Below, in pieces: positions 29,424 through 39,614 of a stretch of DNA of 64,000 nt (the stretch's first letter is position 1; the number at the start of each line of letters is the position of its first letter). Location of the stretch: NCBI GenBank assembly GCA_019240405.1, contig JAFAYL010000024.1, positions 1 through 64,000 of the forward strand, read 5' to 3'. Both the position numbers and the translations under genes were made by a program. Source of the stretch: Acidobacteriaceae bacterium. Lineage in GTDB: Bacteria; Acidobacteriota; Terriglobia; Bryobacterales; Bryobacteraceae. The notes beneath the pieces were generated by a model. The model did not search any database and had not been told where the DNA came from. It was given only the letters and a program-made list of their open reading frames with translations.

Positions 29424-30767
29424 ATGTCCAATCGTTCGCGCAGGCGTTTTCTTCAGTTCGCAACCATCGGCGCAGCGGGCGCCATTGCCGGCAACGCGCA
29501 TTCACCTGAAGGCTCACCCACTTCTTCGAGCGTAATTAATCTGCCTTTCGCGCCGCTTAATCCGCGGCTGGGCATGATTGGTACGGGAGGGCGCGGCACT
29601 GAGCTTCTGAAAAACTTTCTGGGGGCGGATGTTCAAGTCAACGCACTATGTGACATCGTGTCCGAAAAGGCTGAGAACGCGCGCACGCTGGTCGAGAAGG
29701 CCGGCCAAAAGCAACCAGTTCTTTATACGAAAGGGGATTACGCATTCGAGGGTTTAATTTCCCGCGAGGATATCGATTTGATCGTGATCGCGACGCCATG
29801 GCGCTGGCACACCACGATGGCAGTTGCTGCGTTGAAACAGGGTAAGCATGTGGCAATCGAAGTCCCAGCGGCAACGACTCTCGAAGAGTGTTGGAAACTT
29901 GTCGATACCTCTGAAGCGACTCGACGGCACTGCATCATGCTCGAGAACTGCTGCTACGGCTACAACGAAACGCTGATACTTGGCATGGTGCGAGCCGGTA
30001 TGTTCGGCGATCTCCTCTACGGGGAGGCGGCGTACCTCCACGATCTCCGCGAGGAGCTGTTTTCAAACAAGGGGGAGGGTCTGTGGCGCCGCACGGTTCA
30101 CACGGAGCGCGACGGCAATTTATATCCGACGCACGGCCTTGGACCCGTGGCCAACTATATGGGAATTAATCGAGGAGATCGCTTCGATTATCTTGTCTCG
30201 ATGAGCACGCCGGCGAAGGGGCTTGCCGAATACCGGAGCTCTCACGTGCCGAAGGACGATCCGAAATGGCAGGAGCGTTACATCACGGGAGACATGAACA
30301 CGTCTCTCATCAAGACGGCGAACGGATTGACGATCAATCTGCAGCATGATGTTTCGAATCCGCATCCTTACGATCGTCTGAACGCGATCGCAGGAACGAA
30401 AGGCATTTTTCGAGATTATCCTCCCCGCATCTACTTTGATGAGCAGCCGGGCGGCGAGGAGTGGGGCAGCATCGATCAATATAAAGAACGCTTCGAACAT
30501 CCGCTTTGGAACCGGGAAGGCGAAATCGCACGCAAGCTGGGCGGCCACGGAGGCATGGATTATCTGGAGTGTTACCGGCTCGTCGAGTGCATGCGTCAGG
30601 GTCTGCCGCCGGACATGGATGTATATGATGCAGCCTCGTGGTCTGCGCCGGGCCCCTTAAGCCAGGCGTCCATCGCTTCTGGTAGCGCTCCCGTAAAATT
30701 TCCGGATTTCACTCGCGGGCGATGGAAGGAGCGGAAGGGTTCCACCATCGCCGGTGCGGTCGCGTAA
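29424..30767 (+). CDS. Gfo/Idh/MocA-family oxidoreductase, GH109-like, Tat signal
   Basis: SRRRFLQFATIGAAGA Tat motif; RLGMIGTGGRGTELL; LYPTHGLGPVANYMGINRGDRFDYLVSMSTP typical of GH109-like proteins. Confidence 0.88.
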   Translation: MSNRSRRRFLQFATIGAAGAIAGNAHSPEGSPTSSSVINLPFAPLNPRLGMIGTGGRGTELLKNFLGADVQVNALCDIVSEKAENARTLVEKAGQKQPVLYTKGDYAFEGLISREDIDLIVIATPWRWHTTMAVAALKQGKHVAIEVPAATTLEECWKLVDTSEATRRHCIMLENCCYGYNETLILGMVRAGMFGDLLYGEAAYLHDLREELFSNKGEGLWRRTVHTERDGNLYPTHGLGPVANYMGINRGDRFDYLVSMSTPAKGLAEYRSSHVPKDDPKWQERYITGDMNTSLIKTANGLTINLQHDVSNPHPYDRLNAIAGTKGIFRDYPPRIYFDEQPGGEEWGSIDQYKERFEHPLWNREGEIARKLGGHGGMDYLECYRLVECMRQGLPPDMDVYDAASWSAPGPLSQASIASGSAPVKFPDFTRGRWKERKGSTIAGAVA

Positions 30768-30842
30768 GCGAGCGGACATAGTAATTAGACTAGGTAATTT
30801 CGGAACTCAGCAGGAGTCCCATGTTTCGGAAAGGATTTCGAA

Positions 30843-31193
30843 ATGAAGAAGACTCTCTACTCTTTGATCTTGAGCGCTGTATCCATTCCGCTGATTGCGT
30901 TCGGGATGCCGCAGTCTAGTTCCAGCTCGGGCTCAGGTTCCAGCAGCCAATCGGGCCAGTCCGGGCAAAGCGGCCAGTCCGGGCAAAGCGGACAATCCGG
31001 ACAGTCCGGGCAAAGTGGGCAAAGCGACAGGATGGGACAATCCGGCCAGAGCGGTCAATCGGGTGACACGAGCGGCGCGGGCCGGAGCGGGAAATCGCAC
31101 AGGCATAAGAAGAACAAGAACTCCTCCGGTGATACGAGCGGCAGCGCCGGTACAAGTGGCACGTCCGGACAGAGCAGTACGCCTCCACAGTAA
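30843..31193 (+). CDS. Secreted low-complexity (SGQ)n repeat protein
   Basis: Signal peptide MKKTLYSLILSAVSIPLIAFG, then a (QSG/SGQ)n array and basic KSHRHKKNKN patch; followed by a terminator. Confidence 0.7.
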   Translation: MKKTLYSLILSAVSIPLIAFGMPQSSSSSGSGSSSQSGQSGQSGQSGQSGQSGQSGQSGQSDRMGQSGQSGQSGDTSGAGRSGKSHRHKKNKNSSGDTSGSAGTSGTSGQSSTPPQ

Positions 31194-31215
31194 TCTCCTT
31201 ACCTGACGAAGCCAC

Positions 31216-31247
31216 AGCCGGCATACGGAAGTATGCCGGCTTTTTTT
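31216..31247 (+). terminator. Rho-independent terminator
   Basis: AGCCGGCATAC-GGAA-GTATGCCGGCT followed by a T7 tract. Confidence 0.93.
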
Positions 31248-31274
31248 GTGCCGTAACGCAGCTAATCTAGGGGT

Positions 31275-32873
31275 ATGGCTCACATATCCAGCGCCCCCCA
31301 ATTCACGTCCATTAGCGGAGTTCCTATAGAGCCTCTTTACGGGCCTGAGCAACTGGCGAACTTCGATCCGGCGCGGGATTTGGGGGATCCTGGCGAGTTC
31401 CCGTACACGCGTGGCATTCACCGCGACATGTATCGCGGAAAGCTATGGACGATCCGGCAATTCTCGGGGTTCGCAACGCCAGAAGAGACGAACCGGCGTT
31501 ATCACTACCTCCTCGAACACGGACAAGCCGGGCTATCGGTTGCGTTCGATCTGCCCACATTAATGGGCTACGACCCGGACCACCCGATGAGCGAAGGCGA
31601 GGTAGGCAAATGCGGCGCTTCGATCTGCTCACTCGAGGATATGGAGATTCTGTTCCGCGGCATTCCGCTGGGCGAAGTGACGGTATCGATGACCATCAAT
31701 TCGCCGGCTGCGGTTTTGTGGGCCATGTACCTGGCGGTCGCGGAAAAGCAAGCGGTCGATTGGCAGCGCTTATCGGGGACGCTTCAGAACGACATCCTAA
31801 AAGAATATATTGCGCAGAAAGAATACATCTTTCCTCCCCGGCCGTCGATGCGACTTGTGACCGATACGATCGAGTTCGGCGCGCGCCACACGCCTCGTTT
31901 CAATCCGATTTCGATCAGCGGATATCACATACGGGAAGCCGGTTCTACGGCCGCGCAAGAACTGGCGTTCACTCTGCGCGATGGAATTGAATATGTCGAC
32001 TGGGCGCTTGACCGAGGCATGCAGATTGATGAATTCGCGCCGCGATTGAGCTTCTTTTTCAACGCTCATAGCGATTTTTTTGAAGAGATCGCAAAATACC
32101 GGGCGGCGCGCAAGATTTGGGCGCACGTGATGAGAGAGCGTTATGCGGCGCGGAATGAGCGCAGCATGAAGCTGCGATTTCACGCGCAAACCGCGGGATG
32201 TTCGCTCACCTGGCAACAGCCTTATAACAACGTCGTGCGCACAGCGTGGCAAGCCATGTCGGCCGTGTTGGGCGGAGCGCAGTCGCTCCACACAAATTCG
32301 CTCGATGAAGCATACGCATTGCCGAGCGAAGAAGCCGTCACGATCGCTTTGCGCACGCAGCAGATTCTCGCGCACGAAACTGGGGTGGCCAATACTCCGG
32401 ACCCGCTCGGTGGTTCATACTTCATCGAAAAGCTGACCCTCGATATGGAGGAATCGGCGAACGACTATATTCGGCGCATCGATCAACTTGGCGGTATGAT
32501 CCCGGCTATCGAAGCGGGATTCCCTCAATCGGAAATCGCCAGCGCGAGTTATCGATATCAGCGGGAGGTAGAGCAAGGCGAACGCGTGATCGTGGGTGCA
32601 AACCGGTTCCATTCGCAAGAGCAGCAGATTGAAATTTTGCAAATCGATGAAACCGCGCAGCGCAGCCAGGAGGAGAAACTGAAAAGGCTCCGCGCGCGCC
32701 GGGACCGCGGGGCTGTTCAAAAGAGTCTTGACAATTTGAAACGGTCCGCGGAGAGCACAGAGAACACGATGCCCTGTATCATTGACGCCGTCCGCGCGTA
32801 TGCAACTTTGGGCGAAATTTGCGACGCGCTTCGGCATGTCTTCGGCGCTTACACAGAAACGACGCACCTTTAA
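31275..32873 (+). CDS. Methylmalonyl-CoA mutase large subunit (acyl-CoA mutase)
   Basis: [45 protein letters not shown]...[33 protein letters not shown]. Confidence 0.95.
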   Translation: MAHISSAPQFTSISGVPIEPLYGPEQLANFDPARDLGDPGEFPYTRGIHRDMYRGKLWTIRQFSGFATPEETNRRYHYLLEHGQAGLSVAFDLPTLMGYDPDHPMSEGEVGKCGASICSLEDMEILFRGIPLGEVTVSMTINSPAAVLWAMYLAVAEKQAVDWQRLSGTLQNDILKEYIAQKEYIFPPRPSMRLVTDTIEFGARHTPRFNPISISGYHIREAGSTAAQELAFTLRDGIEYVDWALDRGMQIDEFAPRLSFFFNAHSDFFEEIAKYRAARKIWAHVMRERYAARNERSMKLRFHAQTAGCSLTWQQPYNNVVRTAWQAMSAVLGGAQSLHTNSLDEAYALPSEEAVTIALRTQQILAHETGVANTPDPLGGSYFIEKLTLDMEESANDYIRRIDQLGGMIPAIEAGFPQSEIASASYRYQREVEQGERVIVGANRFHSQEQQIEILQIDETAQRSQEEKLKRLRARRDRGAVQKSLDNLKRSAESTENTMPCIIDAVRAYATLGEICDALRHVFGAYTETTHL

Positions 32874-32893
32874 GGCGTGTATCGGACAGAGGA

Positions 32894-33151
32894 TCAGATA
32901 TTGAGTTTGTCGACTACGATCTTCGTAACGGATCCAGGCTTTTTCCACTCGTAGCGGTCTATCCTCACGGTTTGTTGAGCTTCGCCGAGCGCGAATGTAA
33001 TTAAGAGCTCGCCTGCGACTTGTTGGTTTTCGAGAAACGTCACAAGATAGCCGCTTTTCTTCAATTGCGTGAAGGCATTGGAAATTTCAGCCGAAATCTC
33101 TTCAGCGCTTCGCGCAGTATAAACGTGGCCAGAAATCGTGTTCGCACTCAT
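32894..33151 (-). CDS. Small hypothetical protein
   Basis: 85-aa ORF of normal composition in an otherwise empty interval; no family recognised. Confidence 0.5.
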   Translation of the reverse strand: MSANTISGHVYTARSAEEISAEISNAFTQLKKSGYLVTFLENQQVAGELLITFALGEAQQTVRIDRYEWKKPGSVTKIVVDKLNI

Positions 33152-33214
33152 AAGATCGTCTAGCCCTAGATTCTACTTCAGAACGCGGCCCGACAATCCA
33201 CGCCGCGGTGCGCT

Positions 33215-33514
33215 CTATCTGCGCCGCGCCGTCTTTCGTGAAGCAGATTTCCGTCCTGAAGGTCCCTTTGACGTGCTCTTTTTCTTAGCCGCACCTTTCT
33301 TCGGAATCTTCGCTCCTGATCTGCGGGCTTCGCTCAAACCGATAGCAATCGCTTGCTTGGGATTTTTCACTTTTTTCCCGCTGCGGCCCGATTTCAGTTC
33401 GTGATGCTTAAACTCGTGCATCGTTTTTTTCATCTTTCCGCGAACGATCCGCTTCGATTTTGGATCGGAGCCTGAAGATGATCTTTTCGAACTGCTCTTC
33501 TTTTTAGTCGGCAT
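33215..33514 (-). CDS. Small Lys/Arg-rich protein, DUF6496-like
   Basis: MPTKKKSSSKRSS...KVKNPKQAIAIGLSEARRSGAKIPKKGAAKKKS, histone-like basic composition. Confidence 0.7.
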   Translation of the reverse strand: MPTKKKSSSKRSSSGSDPKSKRIVRGKMKKTMHEFKHHELKSGRSGKKVKNPKQAIAIGLSEARRSGAKIPKKGAAKKKSTSKGPSGRKSASRKTARRR

Positions 33515-33628
33515 GAATCTCTCCCCTTTCTTACTGGAGACAAATATTAGAAAAGTTGTTTCAGGCAAGTGAATTTCAAAGCGCCTTAAAGAGCAGCGCC
33601 GTTGATATCCTGAGTTCCAGAGGTTGTT

Positions 33629-34153
33629 TTGTCCCGAGTTTCCGCGGCATTCAGAAGTTTCTTTTCCATTCTTTTTTCAGGTGTATTGCCTGAGGACATC
33701 GCCTATCAGTTTGGATTCACGAAAGCGAAAGCTGTTCCGGCGACACCCGCCCGGGAAGCACCCAAAGCGAGCGATGGAGCGCTCCAAATTCTGCACGTGC
33801 TGCAACGCGATGCGAGGCTGGTCGATTTTCTTATGGAAGACATCAATTCCTATAGCGACGACCAGATCGGCGCGGCGGTGCGCAAATTACACGCCGACTG
33901 TAGAGCTAGTCTGACTCGCCATTTGTCGCTCAATCCAGTAATTGACGGCATCGAAGGCACGTATCAGGCGCTTGATGGATCGAAAACTCCAGATGCGAAT
34001 CGAATCAAGCTGATCGGGAATGTGCCTGCAAACGGGAAAGTGCCGGGCGGCACTCTGCGGCACCGTGGTTGGATAGCTTCGTCCGTCAATCTTCCTTCGC
34101 TTGGCAAGCAAGATCCGGCAATTCTCGCTCCGGCGGAATTAGAAATCGAATAG
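33629..34153 (+). CDS. DUF2760-like protein
   Basis: ILHVLQRDARLVDFLMEDINSYSDDQIGAAVRKLHADCRASL; directly upstream of Hsp70 genes. Confidence 0.75.
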   Translation: MSRVSAAFRSFFSILFSGVLPEDIAYQFGFTKAKAVPATPAREAPKASDGALQILHVLQRDARLVDFLMEDINSYSDDQIGAAVRKLHADCRASLTRHLSLNPVIDGIEGTYQALDGSKTPDANRIKLIGNVPANGKVPGGTLRHRGWIASSVNLPSLGKQDPAILAPAELEIE

Positions 34154-34166
34154 AACTTTACGCGGC

Positions 34167-36002
34167 ATGCCTGAATTTGTAATTGGCATTGATCTAGGCA
34201 CGACTAACAGCGCGCTGGCCTATGTGCCGTTCAGCGTCTCGAATGGCGACCGCCCCGAAGTGAAAATGTTCGGCGTGACACAGCTTGTGAATCCGGGCGA
34301 AACTGCCGAGCTTGATCTTTTGCCGTCGGCGCTGTATTTGCCGGGCGAAAGCGAATTTGTAGAAGGCGCTCTTGCGCTCCCCTGGAACGAGCGACCTCCA
34401 TACATCACCGGCCAATTTGCTCGAAAGCGTGGGGTTGAGAATGCTACTCGGCTGGTGACCTCAGCTAAATCATGGTTATCGAACCAAAGCGCCGATCCTA
34501 CGCAGCCGATTCTCCCGCTTACGGCTCCTGAAGGTGTAAAGAAAATCACTCCTTTAGAAGCATCCCGCGAATATCTGCTTCATTTCCGGCATGCATGGAA
34601 TCAAGCGCATCCGGAGGCCAAGTTCGAACATCAGTCGGTTCTTATTACTGTTCCTGCATCGTTCGATCCGGCGGCGCGCGAATTGACTCAGCGAGCGGCG
34701 AAGTTCGCTGGTTATCCCGAAGCGATCATTTTGGAGGAACCGCAGGCGGCTTTCTACGCCTGGATTGAGCGCAATCCGAATTGGCGCGAGCAGGTAAAAC
34801 CCGGAGATCTGATCCTGGTTGTCGATATCGGCGGCGGGACGACGGACTTCAGTTTAATCGCTGTGACGGAAGAATCCGGCGAACTGCGGCTAGATCGAGT
34901 TGCGGTGGGAGAACATCTGCTACTGGGCGGCGACAATATGGATCTCGCGGTAGCGCGGTACGCCGAACAGCAGTTCGCGCAAAAGGGCACGCGGCTGGAT
35001 GCGATCCAATTTAACTCACTGTGGCAGCAGTGCCGGGCTGCAAAGGAAGTGCTGCTTTCGGGCAGTTCCTCCTTACCCGAAGAGCATCCCTTAACGATAC
35101 TTGGGCGCGGAACGGGACTGATCGGCGGAACGATTCGCGGAAAAATCACGCGGCACGAGATTAGCAGCTTGTTGCTCGACGGATTTTTTCCGCGTGTGAA
35201 CGCCGATGCAGCACCGGAACGCCAGCGCCGCGCCGCGCTGATGGAAGTCGGGTTGAACTATGCAGCCGACCCTGCGGTTACGAAGCATCTGGCACAGTTC
35301 CTGAGAAACGCGGCCAAGAGTGCGGGATCGGGCGAACTCGCGCGTCCTTCTCATCTTTTGTTGAACGGCGGCGTGCTTCAAGCGGCTGCGATTGAGCAGC
35401 GATTGTTCGAGGTGGTGAATAGCTGGATTCAAGAGGCCGGCAAAATAGGTGTAATCGAGCTGCAGAACGAATCGAAGCAGGCCGATCTCATGCACGCCGT
35501 GGCGCGCGGTGCTGCCTATTACGGGCTGGCGCGAACCGGCAGCGGCGTGCGCATCCGTGGAGGAGTTCCGCGCACTTACTATGTCGGTATCGAAAGCTCG
35601 TTGCCTGCTGTTCCTGGTTTGCAGTTACCCATGAAAGCGTTCACCGTTGTTCCGTTCGGCTTAGAGGAAGGCTCGACAATCGAATTGCCTCAAAAGAAGT
35701 TTGCGTTGGTTGTAGGAGAGCCGGCCGAATTCCGTTTCTTCTCGTCGCTGTCGCGAAAGAGTGACGCTCCCGGCGTGCTGCTCGAAGAAATCTCCGAGGA
35801 TATGGATGAACTCGCGCCAATCGAGGTATTCTTGCCGCCACAGGACAACGGAGCGCGCGAGGAAGTGGTACCGGTGACGCTCGAGAGCAATGTTACCGAA
35901 ACAGGCATGCTCGAGCTATGGTGCGTTGCGGCTGACGGACGGCGCTGGAAACTTGAATTCAGTGTGCGTGAGCGGGCCGACGGCGTTTCAGTCAGCTCAT
36001 GA
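34167..36002 (+). CDS. Hsp70 family protein (DnaK-like)
   Basis: VIGIDLGTTNSALAYVP, LILVVDIGGGTTDFSLI, LLLNGGVLQA. Confidence 0.93.
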   Translation: MPEFVIGIDLGTTNSALAYVPFSVSNGDRPEVKMFGVTQLVNPGETAELDLLPSALYLPGESEFVEGALALPWNERPPYITGQFARKRGVENATRLVTSAKSWLSNQSADPTQPILPLTAPEGVKKITPLEASREYLLHFRHAWNQAHPEAKFEHQSVLITVPASFDPAARELTQRAAKFAGYPEAIILEEPQAAFYAWIERNPNWREQVKPGDLILVVDIGGGTTDFSLIAVTEESGELRLDRVAVGEHLLLGGDNMDLAVARYAEQQFAQKGTRLDAIQFNSLWQQCRAAKEVLLSGSSSLPEEHPLTILGRGTGLIGGTIRGKITRHEISSLLLDGFFPRVNADAAPERQRRAALMEVGLNYAADPAVTKHLAQFLRNAAKSAGSGELARPSHLLLNGGVLQAAAIEQRLFEVVNSWIQEAGKIGVIELQNESKQADLMHAVARGAAYYGLARTGSGVRIRGGVPRTYYVGIESSLPAVPGLQLPMKAFTVVPFGLEEGSTIELPQKKFALVVGEPAEFRFFSSLSRKSDAPGVLLEEISEDMDELAPIEVFLPPQDNGAREEVVPVTLESNVTETGMLELWCVAADGRRWKLEFSVRERADGVSVSS

Positions 36003-38695
36003 ACGTTGGTATCGATCTCGGGACCACCAACTCCGCGCTCGCCTATATCGATCCACAAGAAGCCGCTGAGGCGGACTTCCCGCCGATTCATGTCTTGCCG
36101 ATCGAGCAGCAGGTTGACGCGCATCAATCCGCAACACTGAGGACGCTTCCTTCATTTCTTTATCTAAGCGATCCGCCGGTTGTGGGCGTATTCGCGCGTG
36201 ATCAGGGCGCCCTGGTTCCAACTAAGACGGTCCATTCGGCGAAATCGTGGCTCTCTAATTCCGAAGCGGACCGCACCGCGAAAATTCTTCCTTGGGATTC
36301 GCACGAAGAAGGCCGCGTACTGTCGCCAGTAGAGGCGTCGAGTCAATACCTTGTGCATTTGCGAAATGCTTGGGAGCACGCGAAAGGTACTGGGCTGATG
36401 GCTCAGAAAGTTGTGCTGACTGTGCCAGCGAGTTTCGATGAAGAAGCGCGGGAGCTGACCGTAGAGGCGGCTCGTGACGCTGGAATTGAGAATCCGACGC
36501 TGCTCGAAGAACCGGCAGCGGCTTTCTACGCCTGGATCTCAAGTCATCTTGCGCGATCGAACAAGGAGCTGTTCGATGGACAGATCGTACTCGTATGCGA
36601 CGTGGGTGGGGGGACGAGCGATTTTACGCTGGTGCGCGTAGATCGCGAAGGCGATCGCGTTCAGTTCACGCGCACAACTGTTGGACGGCATCTGCTGCTG
36701 GGCGGCGACAACCTGGATCTCACCATATCCTGGCTTGTCGAATCGAAACTTGGCAAAACATTATCATTGCGGCAGCGCAGCGCTCTTCGGCGGCAATGTT
36801 CAGCAGCAAAAGAACTGCTGCTTTCGCAAAGCGGCCCGCCTACTGTCGAAGTAACCGTTCTCGGCGGCGGGTCTTCATTAATTGGCGGAACGCTAAAGAC
36901 GTCAGTTACTTGCGACGAAGTTCTAGAACTGGCTCTCGGCGGCTTCCTTCCGCCATGCCAGCTTACAGACAAGCCCCAGCAGGAAAAGCAAAGCGTGTTT
37001 CGGGAACTGGGACTGCCGTACGTATCCGACCCAGCGATTACGCGGCATCTCGCTGAGTTTTTGCAGAACTCGCCGGCTGCTGAACATGGAGTCGACGCAA
37101 TCCTGTTCAATGGCGGGTTTTTCATTCCACAGGTTTTTCGGCAGCGTGTTTCTGATGTTGTTGAGCACTGGTTCGGCCGCAAACCGCTGCTGCTCGAGAA
37201 TCAAGATCTGGATCTCGCGGTTGCAATCGGCGCAGCCTATTATTCATACGTGCGCGCCACGGGAAGCGGCGTTCTGGTTCGAGGAGGCTTGCCGCGTGCA
37301 TATTTTCTCGAGCTCCAAGATTCCGGCACCTCGGCGATTCGCGCCGTGTGCCTAATGCCACGAGGTACCGAAGAAGGTCAAGAGATCAAACTCAAAGAAC
37401 CCGAATTGCAGCTTCTGGCGAATACGCCCGTGGCTTTTCGACTCTACAGCTCATTAAGCCGCACAGACGATGCGGCGGGCGACCTGATTTCATTCACTCC
37501 GCCGGAAGACATGCTCGATCCGGCGAGTGATCCACGATTGCACGCGCCCTTGCGAGCGGTGATTCGATTTGGTAAGAGTGGTGAGCGTTTGATTCCGGTA
37601 GCGCTCGGAGCTCGTCTGACAGAGGTGGGCACCCTCGAGACGTGGGCCGATTCTAAGGTTAGCGAACATCGATGGCGCCTTCAATTTCAGTTGCGCAAGA
37701 CTGCAGAGACTGTTGAGGCTGGTCCAGCAGTCGCCGCAGTGCGTTCTAACGCGGTGGTCAGTCCAGAAGCGCAGGATCGCGCGGAGTCGCTGATTGAGCA
37801 AGTTTTCGGCCAGCGAAATTCGAACGTACCTCCTGAGCAGCTTCCGGCTCGTCTCGAGCAGGCGTTGGGATTGGGGCGGCTTTCATGGCCGCTTGTAACC
37901 ATCCGTTCACTGGCCGACCAGCTCCTCGCTGTTTCCAGCGGACGCACGAGAAATCCTGCTTATGAAGTGCGCTGGCTCAACCTGACGGGGTTTTGTTTGC
38001 GGCCCGGCTTCGGATTTGCGGGCGACGATTTTCGGATTGAACAAGCCCGGCGCATTTATGCCGGAGGACTCACGTTCGGCAATCAAGTTCAATGCGAGAT
38101 CGATTGGTGGATCTTTTGCGGCCGGATTGCCGGAGGCCTGAATCGCAACCAACAAGCCGACATTTTTCAGCGCCTCTCGCCGGTTCTGTTGCCCAAGCAA
38201 AAGCGAAAGCAGCGGATCAACAAGAGCCTTCATCGCGAGATGTGGCGAACTGCCGCAAGTCTCGAATTACTGCCGCAGCAAACAAAGGCGCAACTGGGCG
38301 AGAGCTTGCTCGCAATGGCGCAGCAAGGGGAGATGATCGATTCCGCCGCGTGGTGCTTATCGCGCATCGGCGCCCGCAAGCTCTTCAGTGGACCGGTAAA
38401 TCTGGTCTTGTCACCCTCAATTGTTAGCCGCTGGGTGGGAGTGTTGCTCGGTTTGGCGAACACACCCGCGCTACTAGAAGCTGTCGTTCAAATGGCGCGG
38501 CAAACAGGAGACGTTGCACGGGATCTTCCTCCAGCGACGCTCGAAATGGTGCGGCGCGCGTGTGAGGGTAGCTCGCGAGCTGCTGATTTGCTCCATCAGC
38601 TTGCAGGCGCGGAGGACGATCTCGCGCTCTCAAGCCGTGTATTCGGCGAGGAGCTTCCTGCAGGTCTCGTTCTTGTGAGCGCTGCTGCCGAGTAG
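35999..38695 (+). CDS. Hsp70 family protein with long C-terminal extension (DUF3731-like)
   Basis: NVGIDLGTTNSALAYID, LVCDVGGGTSDFTLV; ~300-aa C-terminal extension; ATGA overlap with preceding Hsp70. Confidence 0.9.
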   Translation: MNVGIDLGTTNSALAYIDPQEAAEADFPPIHVLPIEQQVDAHQSATLRTLPSFLYLSDPPVVGVFARDQGALVPTKTVHSAKSWLSNSEADRTAKILPWDSHEEGRVLSPVEASSQYLVHLRNAWEHAKGTGLMAQKVVLTVPASFDEEARELTVEAARDAGIENPTLLEEPAAAFYAWISSHLARSNKELFDGQIVLVCDVGGGTSDFTLVRVDREGDRVQFTRTTVGRHLLLGGDNLDLTISWLVESKLGKTLSLRQRSALRRQCSAAKELLLSQSGPPTVEVTVLGGGSSLIGGTLKTSVTCDEVLELALGGFLPPCQLTDKPQQEKQSVFRELGLPYVSDPAITRHLAEFLQNSPAAEHGVDAILFNGGFFIPQVFRQRVSDVVEHWFGRKPLLLENQDLDLAVAIGAAYYSYVRATGSGVLVRGGLPRAYFLELQDSGTSAIRAVCLMPRGTEEGQEIKLKEPELQLLANTPVAFRLYSSLSRTDDAAGDLISFTPPEDMLDPASDPRLHAPLRAVIRFGKSGERLIPVALGARLTEVGTLETWADSKVSEHRWRLQFQLRKTAETVEAGPAVAAVRSNAVVSPEAQDRAESLIEQVFGQRNSNVPPEQLPARLEQALGLGRLSWPLVTIRSLADQLLAVSSGRTRNPAYEVRWLNLTGFCLRPGFGFAGDDFRIEQARRIYAGGLTFGNQVQCEIDWWIFCGRIAGGLNRNQQADIFQRLSPVLLPKQKRKQRINKSLHREMWRTAASLELLPQQTKAQLGESLLAMAQQGEMIDSAAWCLSRIGARKLFSGPVNLVLSPSIVSRWVGVLLGLANTPALLEAVVQMARQTGDVARDLPPATLEMVRRACEGSSRAADLLHQLAGAEDDLALSSRVFGEELPAGLVLVSAAAE

Positions 38696-38699
38696 ATTT

Positions 38700-39614
38700 G
38701 TGCGCGAGCCAGTACGCGAACTGAAGATCGTTCAGCGCATCCGCGATCTGGCCGAGTCAGGACATCGTGACCGTCGGATCACTCGCGGCATTGGGGATGA
38801 CAGCGCGGTTTTTCGGCCACACGCGAACGAAGACCTTGTTTTCACCTCCGATTTCGTTTTAGAGGGCAGGCACTTCACGCTCCAGACTCACACGCCAGGG
38901 GACATTGGGTACCTAGCGCTCGCGAGAAGCCTTTCCGATTTGGCAGCGATGGGCGCTGAACCGGTGTTTTGCATTGTGTCGCTCGCGGTGCCAGGCGGTC
39001 ACGCGTCCGGCTGGGTGGGGCAGTTTTATCGAGGGCTTCTTAGACTGGCAGATAAGTACAAGATGACGCTGGCAGGAGGCGATCTCGCGAGATTTGATCG
39101 AGTCGTTTCGGATGTGATGTGCTGCGGACGGGTTCCGCGCGGCGAAGCGATTCTGCGTAGCGGAGCGAAACCGGGAGACGGCATTTATGTCACGGGCGAG
39201 CTTGGTGGATCTGCGCATGGATTCGCGATCCGCCGCGGGAAAGCATGGGGGCGCCTTTTACGTCCACAGCCTCGAATTGAAGCTGGCGTCGCGCTGCGTC
39301 GCCTGGGCGTTTCCGCCGGAATGGATATCAGCGATGGCCTCTCGCTCGATCTGCATCGATTGTGTATCGAATCTCGTGTTAGCGCAGAACTGGAATTCAA
39401 TTTGCCGATAGCCGCAGGCGCGAGCGTCGAGGAAGCGCTGCATGGCGGCGAAGATTACGAACTTCTCTTCACGGCTTCGCCTGGTACACGAGTACCAGGG
39501 CGAATTGCGGGACTAAGTGTAAGCCAAATCGGCGTGATTACACGAGGGCGAATAGGGCAGGTCCGCTTCGGCGGGCGCGTGCTGAAGTCAAAGGGATTCG
39601 ATCACTTCAGCTAG
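38700..39614 (+). CDS. thiL: Thiamine-monophosphate kinase
   Basis: GIGDDSAVF, VFTSDFVLEGRHF, LARSLSDLAAMGAEPV, GMDISDGLSLDL; GTG start. Confidence 0.93.
   Translation: MREPVRELKIVQRIRDLAESGHRDRRITRGIGDDSAVFRPHANEDLVFTSDFVLEGRHFTLQTHTPGDIGYLALARSLSDLAAMGAEPVFCIVSLAVPGGHASGWVGQFYRGLLRLADKYKMTLAGGDLARFDRVVSDVMCCGRVPRGEAILRSGAKPGDGIYVTGELGGSAHGFAIRRGKAWGRLLRPQPRIEAGVALRRLGVSAGMDISDGLSLDLHRLCIESRVSAELEFNLPIAAGASVEEALHGGEDYELLFTASPGTRVPGRIAGLSVSQIGVITRGRIGQVRFGGRVLKSKGFDHFS

Noticed and set aside
30940-31030. Possible CRISPR or satellite array in the SGQ region
   Set aside because: Period is 9 bp with no spacers; it encodes GQS tripeptides in a signal-peptide protein.
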